Below are positions 43,454-52,859 of a stretch of 64,000 nt of DNA, in pieces. The notes under the pieces are model-generated. The model was not told where the DNA came from, ran no database searches, and worked only from the letters and a program-made list of their open reading frames with translations. This DNA is from Poecilobothrus nobilitatus (lineage: Eukaryota; Arthropoda; Insecta; Diptera; Dolichopodidae), in NCBI GenBank assembly GCA_947095535.1, contig OX352772.1, positions 96,964,934-97,028,933 on the forward strand. Direction: 5' to 3'. Each line of letters starts with the position of its first letter. The first letter of the stretch is position 1. The position numbers and the translations under genes were made by a program.

Positions 43454-44143
43454 TTTTCAGATTTATATTTTCTTGTATTCTTTTACAAATAAAAGCAAAA
43501 CCCACCAAATTTGGGCAATAAAAACAAACCTGGTTTGTCTTAAAAAAATTCTTTTTTTACTGTTTATGTAAATAAAAACAACTTTTAAAAACTAAAATTA
43601 TGAATTACACGTCTTCTTGTTTACGTTTTCGTATTTATTTTTATTATTTTATAAAGAAGAACTTACATAAAATCCATTGTTCAGTTCATTAACCATGCCT
43701 GAAAACTTCCACAGTACCAACAACCTTTACTTCCTACTAGAACTTATAAGTTAAATAACCTACCTACCTATTAACCTACATATTAGGTTTTTTTTCATTA
43801 ACCTTGCCTGACAACTTCCAGAGTACTAACAACCTTTACTTCCTACTAGAACTTATAAGTTAATAACCCACGCTTATACAATTAAACCAAGTTACTAACC
43901 AAGTGTTTAATGTAGATCTACTAACCAAGAATGATCTACATTAAACACATCAATCAAAAATGTAGGTCAGTGTGTGGTGCGTTTATTCCCATGACACACT
44001 GCGACTTTATCTACTTACTACATAAAATTATAGTTATAAAACTATAGTTATATTGTTTATTAATTTGATGTAAAAGTTAAATTTTAGAGCACAGTGAGTA
44101 AAAGGAAGAAATATTAATAGAAATTTAAATATTGGAATTTTTT
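43454..44143 (-). repeat. Right terminal inverted repeat of the Polinton
   Basis: Reverse complement of 24,312-25,021, with the same internal direct repeat (AACAACCTTTACTTCCTACT at 43,720 and 43,828). The two ends differ by scattered substitutions and a few indels, among them an extra ~20 bp near 43,765-43,785, so they have been diverging since insertion. Confidence 0.95.
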
Positions 44144-44159
44144 ATGATATAAATTTCTC

Positions 44160-44640
44160 TTGATATTTTTAAGAGTAATTCCCGGATCTCTTTCTATAAG
44201 CGTTTCAATATTTTGAAGTAAATTTGGTGTCAATTTTTTAGCACGATTTCCACCGCGTTTCTTTTCGACTAAAACTTCACCATTTTTTTATACCTACTAA
44301 CTATAGTTTTAGCTGTATTAATATTAATTGAGGTGACTACAGCGGCTTCAGATATTGTTTTACCTTCTTAATATAATTTCAGAAGAAGTAATTTCATATC
44401 TTTTGTAACCTTCCCATAGCGTCCGGTTCTCTTTCGCGAAACTCTTCTTCATATAATTTCAGAGGAAGTAATTTCATATCTTTTGTAATCTTCCCATAGC
44501 GTCCGGTTCTTCTTCGCAAAACTCTTCTTCGATCAGGGCGTGCTCGTTCCTCACGATTTCAGTTTGAAGATTCTTGTCTGGGTTGCCAGTATTCAGAGCT
44601 TCCAGAACTCAAATCCACATCAGAAACTTCAAGAATTTTA
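44160..44640 (-). pseudogene. Tc1/mariner-like transposase fragment
   Basis: The minus strand gives helix-turn-helix-like pieces in broken frames: GRYGKVTKDMKLLLLKLY, KTISEAAVVTSINI, and RAKKLTPNLLQNIETLIERD followed by PGITL. This is the layout of the N-terminal DNA-binding part of Tc1/mariner-type transposases. A ~85-bp block (CTCTTCTTC..ATAATTTCAGA, 44,362-44,448 and 44,448-44,530) is tandemly duplicated. The fragment ends abruptly at the right end of the Polinton, which may have inserted into it. The catalytic DDE part is absent. Confidence 0.5.
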
Positions 44641-45071
44641 GTAAATTTTTAATCTTTTATTATGCAATATTTTATTATGCGAAAATAATGTTTTCGAAAT
44701 GCATTTAAAATTTTTAACAAAAGAAATTAAAACTGGCAGCCTTCAAAAATAAAATTAATGAATATCAAATACAGGTTTTTAAAATTTTCGGACCTGAATG
44801 ACTTATACTTAACTTTCAAATTAATAATTTTGATATTTTTGTTTAATTATAGCTGACAATATTTTATCAGGCCCTGACATGGAAAAATTTGAATGGTGTA
44901 CTGCATACATTCAACTAAATGAGAGTAAAATTTTATTTTAAAAATTTTTTTTTGTTCTTTCTTTTGTTTTTTTTGCTAAAAATGCCCATTTTTAACAATA
45001 ATAATAAATAATAAATGATAATAATAATAAAAAATCAATTGATTTTTTAGTAGGCACTTGGTGAAACATAT
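44641..45071. other. AT-rich DNA, nothing recognised
   Basis: No open frame or repeat identified; TAATAATAATAATA-type low complexity at 44,995-45,035. Confidence 0.4.
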
Positions 45072-45852
45072 TTGTTAAATAATTAATCAAACTTCTTCTA
45101 TTTAATATTTATATATATATTTTTTTTTTTTATATTATATATAATTAATTAAAACACCTGTTTTCGTTTCACAAATAATAGTTTATTTGTTATATATTTT
45201 TTTTTTTCTCAACTAGTTTCGCCCTTTTTAAAGGCATCATCAGGAAGATACTACCTAAAAATATACCTTTCATCATATATACAAATAAAAGAAATTATTA
45301 TTTAAAAAAAAAAAAACAAAAATATTAAAAAATATTAAAAAAAAAAAAGAAAAGAAAAACAGTTTAAAATTTAACTGACAAAAAAAATAAAATAAAATTA
45401 TTTAAAAAGATTAAGAGCAATATACAAAAACATAATACAACTACAACGAAATTTATGCCAGTTTGTTATTTCGTTGTAGTTGTATTATGTTTTTGTATAT
45501 TGCTCTTAATCTTTTTAAATAATTTTATTTAATTTTTTTTGTTAGTTAAATTTTAAACTGTTTTTCTTTTCTTTTTTTTTTTTAATATTTTTTAATATTT
45601 TTTAATATTTTTGTTTTTTTTTTAAATAATAATTTCTTTTATTTGTAAATATGATGAAAGGTATATTTTTAGGTAGTATCTTCCTGATGATGCCTTTAAA
45701 AAGGGCGAAACTAGTTGAGAAAAAAAAAAATATATATAACAAATAAACTATTATTTGTGAAACGAAAACAGGTGTTTTAATTAATTATATATATATAATA
45801 TAAAAAAAATTATATATAAATATTAAATAGAAGAAGTTTGGTTAATTATTTG
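45072..45852. mobile_element. Near-perfect ~780-bp palindrome (head-to-head repeat unit)
   Basis: Left arm 45,072-45,452 and right arm 45,468-45,852 are inverted copies differing mainly in the lengths of A/T runs; only 15 bp separate them (45,453-45,467). Each arm carries the block CTGATGATGCCTTTAAAAAG then GGCGAAACTAGTTGAG (45,684-45,719 and its complement at 45,218-45,250) and CGAAAACAGGTGTTTTAATT. Such a structure would fold into a long hairpin. It may be a MITE-type hairpin or two copies of a retroelement end (Penelope-like) in inverted orientation. It has no coding capacity. Confidence 0.85.
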
Positions 45853-46800
45853 ATAATAATAATATTCAATAAAATTACTTTTAAAAGAAGAATAAGAGGA
45901 TATTTTTTTCTAAAAATAAAAGAGTGGAATTGAAAGTTTTGTTGAAAGCTTTTTAACATAACCTAAATGTTTTCACTTTCTTCATGTCATGGCCTAAAAA
46001 AAGACAGTCAGCTATGGTTTAATATATAGATGTAGATCAAAATTAAGAATTAAAAAATATTGCTTTACATTAAAAATAATAGTAAATTTAAAAAATACTA
46101 AAAATCAATTGTCAAAAATTAAAATGTATCAGTTTCTTTTTTAACTTTAAAACCAGTTTCATTAAATTTGAAAGTATGTAGTTTCATTTTGAAAAAATTT
46201 ATATTTTTATTTTTAAAAAAAATAATTTCATTTTGAAAAAATTGAGTTTCATTAAAAACAAAAATTGTTTCATTTCAAAATTAAATAATTCCTTTTAATA
46301 CAAAACTAGTTTCATTTCATCCAAAAATGTAAAATATATGTGCTTATTTTTCATTAAATACTGTACAGAATGTGAATATGTTTTCTAAGTTAATTGATTA
46401 TGTTTATAGTATTTTTAAATATACATACATTATACATACTATATGTACATATTTCAATGATATTTTATGTTAAATATGTTATACACATGCATCTTATATA
46501 GGTATACCACATGTAAATATACATTTCTGAATGATGACATGATGGTTGTAGTATGTAGGAGATTGTTTCTGAGGAGATTGTTTCTGCTTTTTAACAACGG
46601 CCGGAAATATTATGTTGTTAAGACTTAAACACAGTATTCTTAAGATACTTAATAAGGTTATTTTAATTATTGTTATATATTAGAAATTTGCATTGAAAGC
46701 TTTTTATGGAATATTAGAAACAGTATAGATAAAAGTAAAGAGTGTTGGAAATATCTTTTTAATAATAATAATAATACAAAAAATTGTATTTTTAATAGGT
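45853..46800. other. AT-rich DNA with clustered GTTTCATT words
   Basis: At 46,130-46,315 the word GTTTCATT(T) recurs seven times at irregular intervals. Nothing else recognised. Confidence 0.4.
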
Positions 46801-46804
46801 GCTC

Positions 46805-48230
46805 GTACGGAAATGGGTTAACAAACGTTAACAAACATTTTGGCACAGGCTTTATTTAGAACCATAAATTCATCCTGCCAAATTAGAAACAATTTAGAAA
46901 CAAAAATTATTTTTAACAGTCTATCGTGCCGAAATGTGTTAATGTATCACGACAAAATTTATAGAATGAGTTTGTGTGCTAAAGTGCAACACTTGTGCAA
47001 ATTTTCAATTGGTGAAATCGTTTAAGCACAACAACAAAAAATAAGAAACTTCAGCGCCTGAAGTTTGATGCTGAAACGGGTTAATGTATCATAACCAAAT
47101 CAACTCAGAAAGCTTTTGTGATAGAGACCAACACTATTGTAAATTTTCAACTCAATTGGTAAAATCGTTTAAGCGCGACAACAAAGAAATTAAAAAATTT
47201 CATTGGACCCTGGTGCCGAAACGAATTAACGGATCGTAACCAAATCAACTGAGTGATGTTCTGGAGTGAAGAGCTACGCTTTTGTAAATTTTCAACTCAA
47301 TTGGTCAAACCGTTTAAGCGCGATAACAAAGAAACCAAAAAACTTCATCAAGCCCTGGTGCTGCAAAGGATTAAAGGATTGTAACCAAATCAACTCAGTG
47401 ACCTCCTGTGGTAAAGAGCTACACTTTGATAAATTGTCAACTCAATTGGTAAAACCGTTTAAGCGCGGCAACAAAGAAATTAATAAACTTCATTGAGCCC
47501 TGGTGCCTAAACGGGTTAATGGATCGTAACCAAATCAACTCAGCGAACTTCTGTGACAAGGAGCTACACTTTGATAAATTTTCAACGCAATTGGTTAAAC
47601 CGTTTAAGCACGACAACAAAGTAAATTACAAAACTTTACTGATCCCTGGTGCTGAAACGGGTTAATGGATCGTAACCAAATTAGCCTAGTGAGCTTTCCT
47701 GCTAAAAATCAAGAATTTTGCGAATTTCAATTCAATTGATTAAACAGTTTAAGCAGGACAACAGCAAAATTGAATGAACTTCGTTCGGCTCTCGTGCCCA
47801 AACGGGCTACCGGAACTTCATAAAAATCTTCACAGGCTTCACAGGCTTTTTTTCAGACCATAAAACCACCATACAAAATTTGACATAAATCGGAAACAAA
47901 TTTTTGGAAGCCCGCCGGGTCGAATTCGGGTAATATATTGCATCTAAATTTCTTCGGTACCCGCCCAAAGCTAAGGAGAACATTTGTACCAATCTTTAAT
48001 TCAATCGGCGAACCGTTTAAGTAGGACAATGAAAAAACGAAAAAGCTTTAAATGGCTCTCGGGCTGCAATGGGTTAATGAACTGAAACGCGATGTAGCAT
48101 ATAACACTTTTCGGGGTCGTAGAAATGTTCCTACAAAATTTGGTTGCAATCGGACTGATGGTTTTTACGTGAAAAGGGCACAAACAAACAAATAAACAAA
48201 CAGAATTTCCTCTTTATATATAAGATTGTG
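46805..48230 (+). repeat. ~145-bp minisatellite, about ten degenerate units
   Basis: Units begin near 46,816, 46,937, 47,078, 47,223, 47,370, 47,515, 47,660, 47,803, 47,930 and 48,070 and share, in order, AAACGGGTTAATGGATCGTAACC, ACACTTTGATAAATTTTCAA, CAATTGGTAAAACCGTTTAA and GC.CGACAACAAAGAAATTA. The outer units are the most diverged. The array is bounded by GTGCTCGTACGGAAA on the left and by AAACAAACAAATAAACAAAC plus CCTCTTTATATATAAGAT on the right, a terminus often seen on fly interspersed repeats. Short open frames on both strands in this region read the units and are not genes. Confidence 0.85.
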
Positions 48231-49310
48231 GAAAGATTTTTAAAAAATTAAGAAATCGTTACATAGCAAAATTCAAAATTTAAATAAAAATATTATTGCA
48301 ATTTTATAATGTTTTTTACTTAAACTTAAAAATGCAACCCTGTAAAAACTTTGATTTATACACTGCCTTGTTGTTTGCCTTTTTTTTCATAGCATAATAT
48401 TTTAATATTTCTTTTTTTCTATCTGTTATTTTCGTAAATATCAGATGTTCGTCTTTTCATAACATTTTAATATTTATTTTTTTCTATCTGTTATGTAGGT
48501 AAATATCAAATATACGCATGTATATGTAAGAAATAAACTTTAAAAATAATTAAAAACAATCAAAGTAACATTTATTGTTCATTTTTTCATATTCGTTTTT
48601 TTTTCTTCGCAGTATTACATTTTATTTTTGTTTTTGTTTTCTGTTATTTGCGATAGACTTTAAAAATATTTAAAAACTACCAAAGTAACATTTTTTGTTA
48701 ATTTTTTCCTATTCGTTTTTATTTTTCTTCGCAGTATTACATTTTTTTTTTGTTTTCTGTTATTTACGCTAAGTATTTCTTTGATCTTTTTTAATATTAA
48801 ATTTAGATATACTACCTATATTCTATTTAAAAAATATAAATTTATTACCTACATATGTATGGAACATTCTGAAATTCTGAACATATGTAGAGAACATTCA
48901 TATAAATATAATTGTTGCTATTAAAAAATAATGAATCTATAACTGCATACATATATAACCACATACATATTCATTCATATACATATCTACATATATTATG
49001 GTCTGAACTTCTGATTGTTACATTGTATTATATTATGGCAAAATTATTAAAAAATGAAGAAAACGTTACATAGCAAAATTCAAAATTTAAATAAAAATAT
49101 TATTTCAATTTTACAATATTCTTATTTCGACTTAAAAATGCGATCCTTTAAAAACTTTGATTTATACACTGCCTTGTTTTTTCTTCCTTTTCATAACATA
49201 GCATTTTAATATTAATTGTTTTCTATCTGTTATGTACGTAAATATCAGATGTACGTTTCTTTCTTTTCATAGCATAATATTTGTTAAATTAACATTTAAC
49301 ATAACAGTAG
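48231..49310 (+). repeat. Dispersed direct repeats
   Basis: Bases 48,255-48,520 and 49,057-49,290 are direct copies (CGTTACATAGCAAAATTCAA, AACTTTGATTTATACACTGC and TTCTATCTGTTATGTA.GTAAA in each), about 790 bp apart. Between them a ~105-bp unit (CAAAGTAACATTT.TTGTT, TTTTCTTCGCAGTATTACAT) is repeated in tandem at 48,560-48,770. No coding content. Confidence 0.75.
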
Positions 49311-49692
49311 GGCACGCTAATCAGCAGCAGCAGCTTGTCTTTTATTACATTTAGATTAGATTAGATATTTTATACGGAACAACTGACCTCAAACGTCCAA
49401 ATTATTTGTTTACATTTTACAATAAATTATTGCATTCTGAAACAAAGTTTTTATTTCAAAAAATTAAAATAATTTAATTCATGTTTTTTTGAATATTGAT
49501 TGCAGATTTTTTTACAAATATTTTAAAATTCTGATTGTAAAATCAGTGCTGCCAATGTTGCAAAATTAAAAATCTGATTAAAAATCAACCCGTAGGCAGA
49601 AAAATCGTCAAACTAAAATTCACCTTGAGAAATTCATGCATCTAAAGTCTTCATAATGTTACAGATCGCTTTCCCTTTTTCTTCAACAATTA
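49311..49692. other. Spacer, nothing recognised
   Basis: Contains CAGCAGCAGCAG near 49,324 and otherwise AT-rich DNA. Confidence 0.35.
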
Positions 49693-50327
49693 GGGTAAGT
49701 TCACATGGGATGCATGCATCCAGATGCAAAAATTATCTCGGTTACATTTCGTGTACTCTTCGGTAATATTAACGAATATTTTGCATCCAATATGCATCCA
49801 CTCGTTCACGAGATATAAAACGGCGATTTTTTATTTTAAAAGTTTTATTAGAAAGTACCTAGTAGGCTAGTACATACATATGTATGTGTATATTGTTTTG
49901 ACATTTGATGAAAAAATTTTTTATTTACAAAATGGTTAAACCAGAGAAAATTGTTATTTGATATAAGAGAAGAAGAAGAGAAAAAGAAGAAAAAAGTTTA
50001 ATTAATATAAACTAATATAATTTAGTAAGTTATATTATTTTAAATTTAATATTAACTGCAAACCAATAGCAACCATTGCAATATCTTTCCTTTTTATTAT
50101 ATCCATCTTCAAAATACTTCTAAATATTTAACGTTTAAAATTTTTAACGTTTGATTTTAAGTATGTACATATGTATGTATGTATTTGGCGTTAAAAACAA
50201 ATTTGCTTCTTGTATGCTTGCTATAGACTCTAAAATGAGCGAAAGGGAGAGCATGTCATATACGATATATATTTTCAACTAATCAAATATTTGCATCCGG
50301 ATGCATGCATCCCATGTGAACTTACCC
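49693..50327. mobile_element. 635-bp MITE with PIF/Harbinger-type ends
   Basis: Inverted ends GGGTAAGTTCACATGGGATG / CATCCCATGTGAACTTACCC continue inward through GCATGCATCC(A/G)GATGCAAA for ~38 bp with one mismatch. Both ends are flanked by TTA (49,690-49,692 and 50,328-50,330). A TTA/TAA target duplication with GGG-starting ends fits PIF/Harbinger. The interior is AT-rich and non-coding. Ends are almost identical, so it is one of the younger insertions here. Confidence 0.9.
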
Positions 50328-50330
50328 TTA

Positions 50331-51390
50331 ACAACAACTGCGAACCGATATATAGTTTATTTCGTTATATTTTATACATTTTTATATACAAATATATACG
50401 TACATATTTATATGTAAATGGAAACTGTATTTCACTTTTGATATAAATTTACATGTTCTATGTATCTTCTATGCTTTTACGCATAGCGGATGCAGAAATT
50501 TTTGCTTCATGTGCGAAAGGTTGACCACGTTATGAATACGATATTATGTGTATTAAGTATTAACCAATTATGTGTGTATTCTCCCCTCTATTTTATCTAC
50601 TTTCTTGTAACATTTATTATGTAACATGATAATTGTGTGTTTGTATGTGGAGATGGCTGTAGGCACACAGTTTGAACGACTGAGTGGAAGTGTTTGAAAT
50701 TGCATATTTAAAGTTTTAATTTTAATTTTTTAAGTTTTCTACGAATATTTCGTAACTGAAAAATCTTATGAAAAAAATTATTAAGAAAAACTTGTTATAC
50801 AAGTAAAGAGCAATAACTTTACCAAAAAAAATTTTTTTGATCCGACTTTAAGTTTTACTTAATTTAATAACATATTCTTTTTCAAAGTCTAAATCCCATA
50901 CATATTACAACACGCCATATGAACAAATTTTTTTGTTTTTTTATCTTTTTTATATCTCTTTTTTATATATATGCCAATGCATAACAATGTACCTCTGGTT
51001 GATGACGCAAAATGCAAACTGTAAAATTTTTGTTAGCTGATGCAATGTTAATGTACATATACACATACAAATTTTTGTTTCTTTGGAATAATGAATAAAT
51101 AAATTTGTTTACACTTTTTGTTATTTTTACTTCTAATATTTTAGATAGACATGTATGCACATATATATATATTATATAATATGGATGTACATATGTATGA
51201 ATGTACATAATATTTTTATAATTTATTTAATTGGGTATTATTGTTATTGAATAAAAAAAATGTTATTTTGCTTTAATTTGAATTATTATGTAAAAAATCT
51301 ATGAAATTTTGAATTATGAATTTCATATAATAACGGTCGGTACGATGATGGAGATAGTTGATTTTTTTTTAAATTTTGATTTTGAATAAA
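50331..51390. other. AT-rich DNA, nothing recognised
   Basis: Many ATACATATGTA-type words; the only open frame (50,963-51,208, minus) is low-complexity and not convincing. Confidence 0.4.
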
Positions 51391-51409
51391 ATTAAAATTT
51401 TTGGCGTTT

Positions 51410-51665
51410 CTAATTTTGCGCAGCTATTTCATGATGATTTACGAACAAGAGCCCAAAACCAAAAAAGTTTTTCGCTGTTAATTCATTTTTTTTAGCGCTG
51501 TTAGTTCACTTTCAACAGCGCAAAAAAAAAGAAATAAATTAGCAGCGATAAAATTTTTTAGTTTTGATCAGTTAGTTCATAATAAATTAATATCGAACTA
51601 ACTGCGCAAAACAAAAAGTTAATTAGCGCAAAAAAAAATTAAAATGTTGCGCAGTTAGTTCGTTT
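51410..51665. repeat. Small inverted-repeat element with GCGCAGTTAGTTCG ends
   Basis: Words TTTGCGCAG / CTGCGCAAA and CGCTGTTAGTTCA / TCGAACTAACTGCGC recur in both orientations between 51,415 and 51,665, with AGCGCAAAAAAAA in several copies. It looks like a short palindromic MITE or a compound of such, but I cannot fix a target duplication. Confidence 0.45.
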
Positions 51666-51909
51666 TTGCTTTATACATTTAATTTCTAGTGCCACATTAT
51701 ACATTATACATACATCACATAAAAACATTCTTTTTTTGTATTGTTTAAAGTTAAAAACTACATATAGAACTTCATATAGAAAATAGAACTTCCAGGTTAG
51801 CAACAATACTAACAACAAACTGTTACAATAAAATAAGCAAAATGTCCTTTTTTTACATATTTATTTATAGGAACATAGTTATTTTGTTGGAAATTTAATA
51901 ATAATAAAA

Positions 51910-52280
51910 ATAATTTTTGAGGAAGAAAGAACTTCAGAATTAGTATAAGCTTCCTAAGAAATTTTTTTTTGTACCGCCCCTGTTTAAAAGCTATTGGAGC
52001 TCAAAATTAAAACTTTGCTATTTTTAGAGACTTGTAAGTTAGCCACCTGAACAAATTTTGCTTCGACAAGCAATAAAAATAAAAGCTTCAGTAATATATT
52101 TTTTCGTGTGTTAACGGTTTTCTTAGTTATATAGAATTCCGGAGTTAGAGTCGCTCAAAATTGCAAAAAAGTTCTCTTTTCAAATTTTTTCATATTATAT
52201 GAAATTTTCAAATTTTGGTTTAGAGTCACAATTGTAAACAGTATATAAGGTCTTTTGGAAATGTGCGCCTTTTAAAACTG
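51910..52280 (+). repeat. Interspersed repeat family C, fragment
   Basis: Aligns with 63,570-63,960: GAAAGAACTT..AGAATTAGTATAAG, ACC.CCCCTGTTTA, AATTAAAGCT-like and TTCAAAATTGC.AAAA..CTC blocks in the same order, about 75% identical by eye. Also related to family A through the ACACCTGTAACTT word. Confidence 0.6.
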
Positions 52281-52859
52281 TTGGTATACATTCTGCCTAG
52301 TTAATTTTTATCCTAATTTTGTAATTTATTAAAAATTTTATTAATTTATAGTTAATTATTTTGAAAAATTATTTTTACGTCATTATTTAGTTTTTTTAAT
52401 TATTCCAAATTTGTTACAATTACCATTAATTTACATATAATATTAATACAAAAATTATATTAACAGTTTTTTTTTTTTTTGAATAAATGCATTTTCTTTC
52501 TTAAATGCATTAATTATATTGAGAACTAGCATTTCATTTAAGTTAGCTTACTAGTTTGTAATATGTGTGGGTTGTTTGGCATTCGTAGAACACGTGCTTT
52601 CATGATAATGTGCAGGTGCAGTGTGAACAGAGTAGAGGACCGATGTTTTTTGGTTCTTAACGTATACTTTTCTTTTACCTATTTTGTTTATTGCTACTGT
52701 TCTAAGAGTCAATGTTTTTTAGAAAGCTAGTGTATCTGGTTCATTTTTCTTATCTCTGAATTTGAAGTTTTTATATTTTTTTTTTGTATTTAATAATTCT
52801 TTATTTCATTTCTTATATAAAGTATAACCTTAAGACTAACAATTTAATTAATTAAAAAA
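52281..52859. other. AT-rich DNA, nothing recognised
   Basis: Possibly includes the 3' UTR of the minus-strand LINE at 52.86-55.3 kb. No poly-T marks its end with certainty. Confidence 0.35.

Larger units (their letters stand above)
24312..44143. mobile_element. Polinton/Maverick giant DNA transposon (virus-like), decayed
   Basis: Long terminal inverted repeats of ~700 bp bound a 19.8-kb block; subtracting the three later insertions leaves about 12 kb. Inside are relics of the five marker genes of the group: protein-primed DNA polymerase B, retroviral-type integrase, adenovirus-type cysteine protease, double jelly-roll major capsid protein and packaging ATPase, together with accessory genes. 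Polintons are 15-20 kb self-synthesising transposons related to adintoviruses and thought able to form virions. I could not find a convincing 6-bp target duplication: the DNA outside the repeats reads ttattg on the left and atgata on the right. Frameshifts in every large gene show it is dead. Confidence 0.95.

Noticed and set aside
46840..48183. Series of 60-76-codon frames on both strands
   Set aside because: Frames fall in the ~145-bp minisatellite and repeat the same peptide with the unit period.
49324..49336. CAG trinucleotide run as a coding poly-Gln tract
   Set aside because: Only four units and no open frame around it.
50963..51208. 81-codon minus-strand frame
   Set aside because: Low-complexity TACATA-rich DNA gives a His/Tyr/Ile-rich peptide with no family signature.
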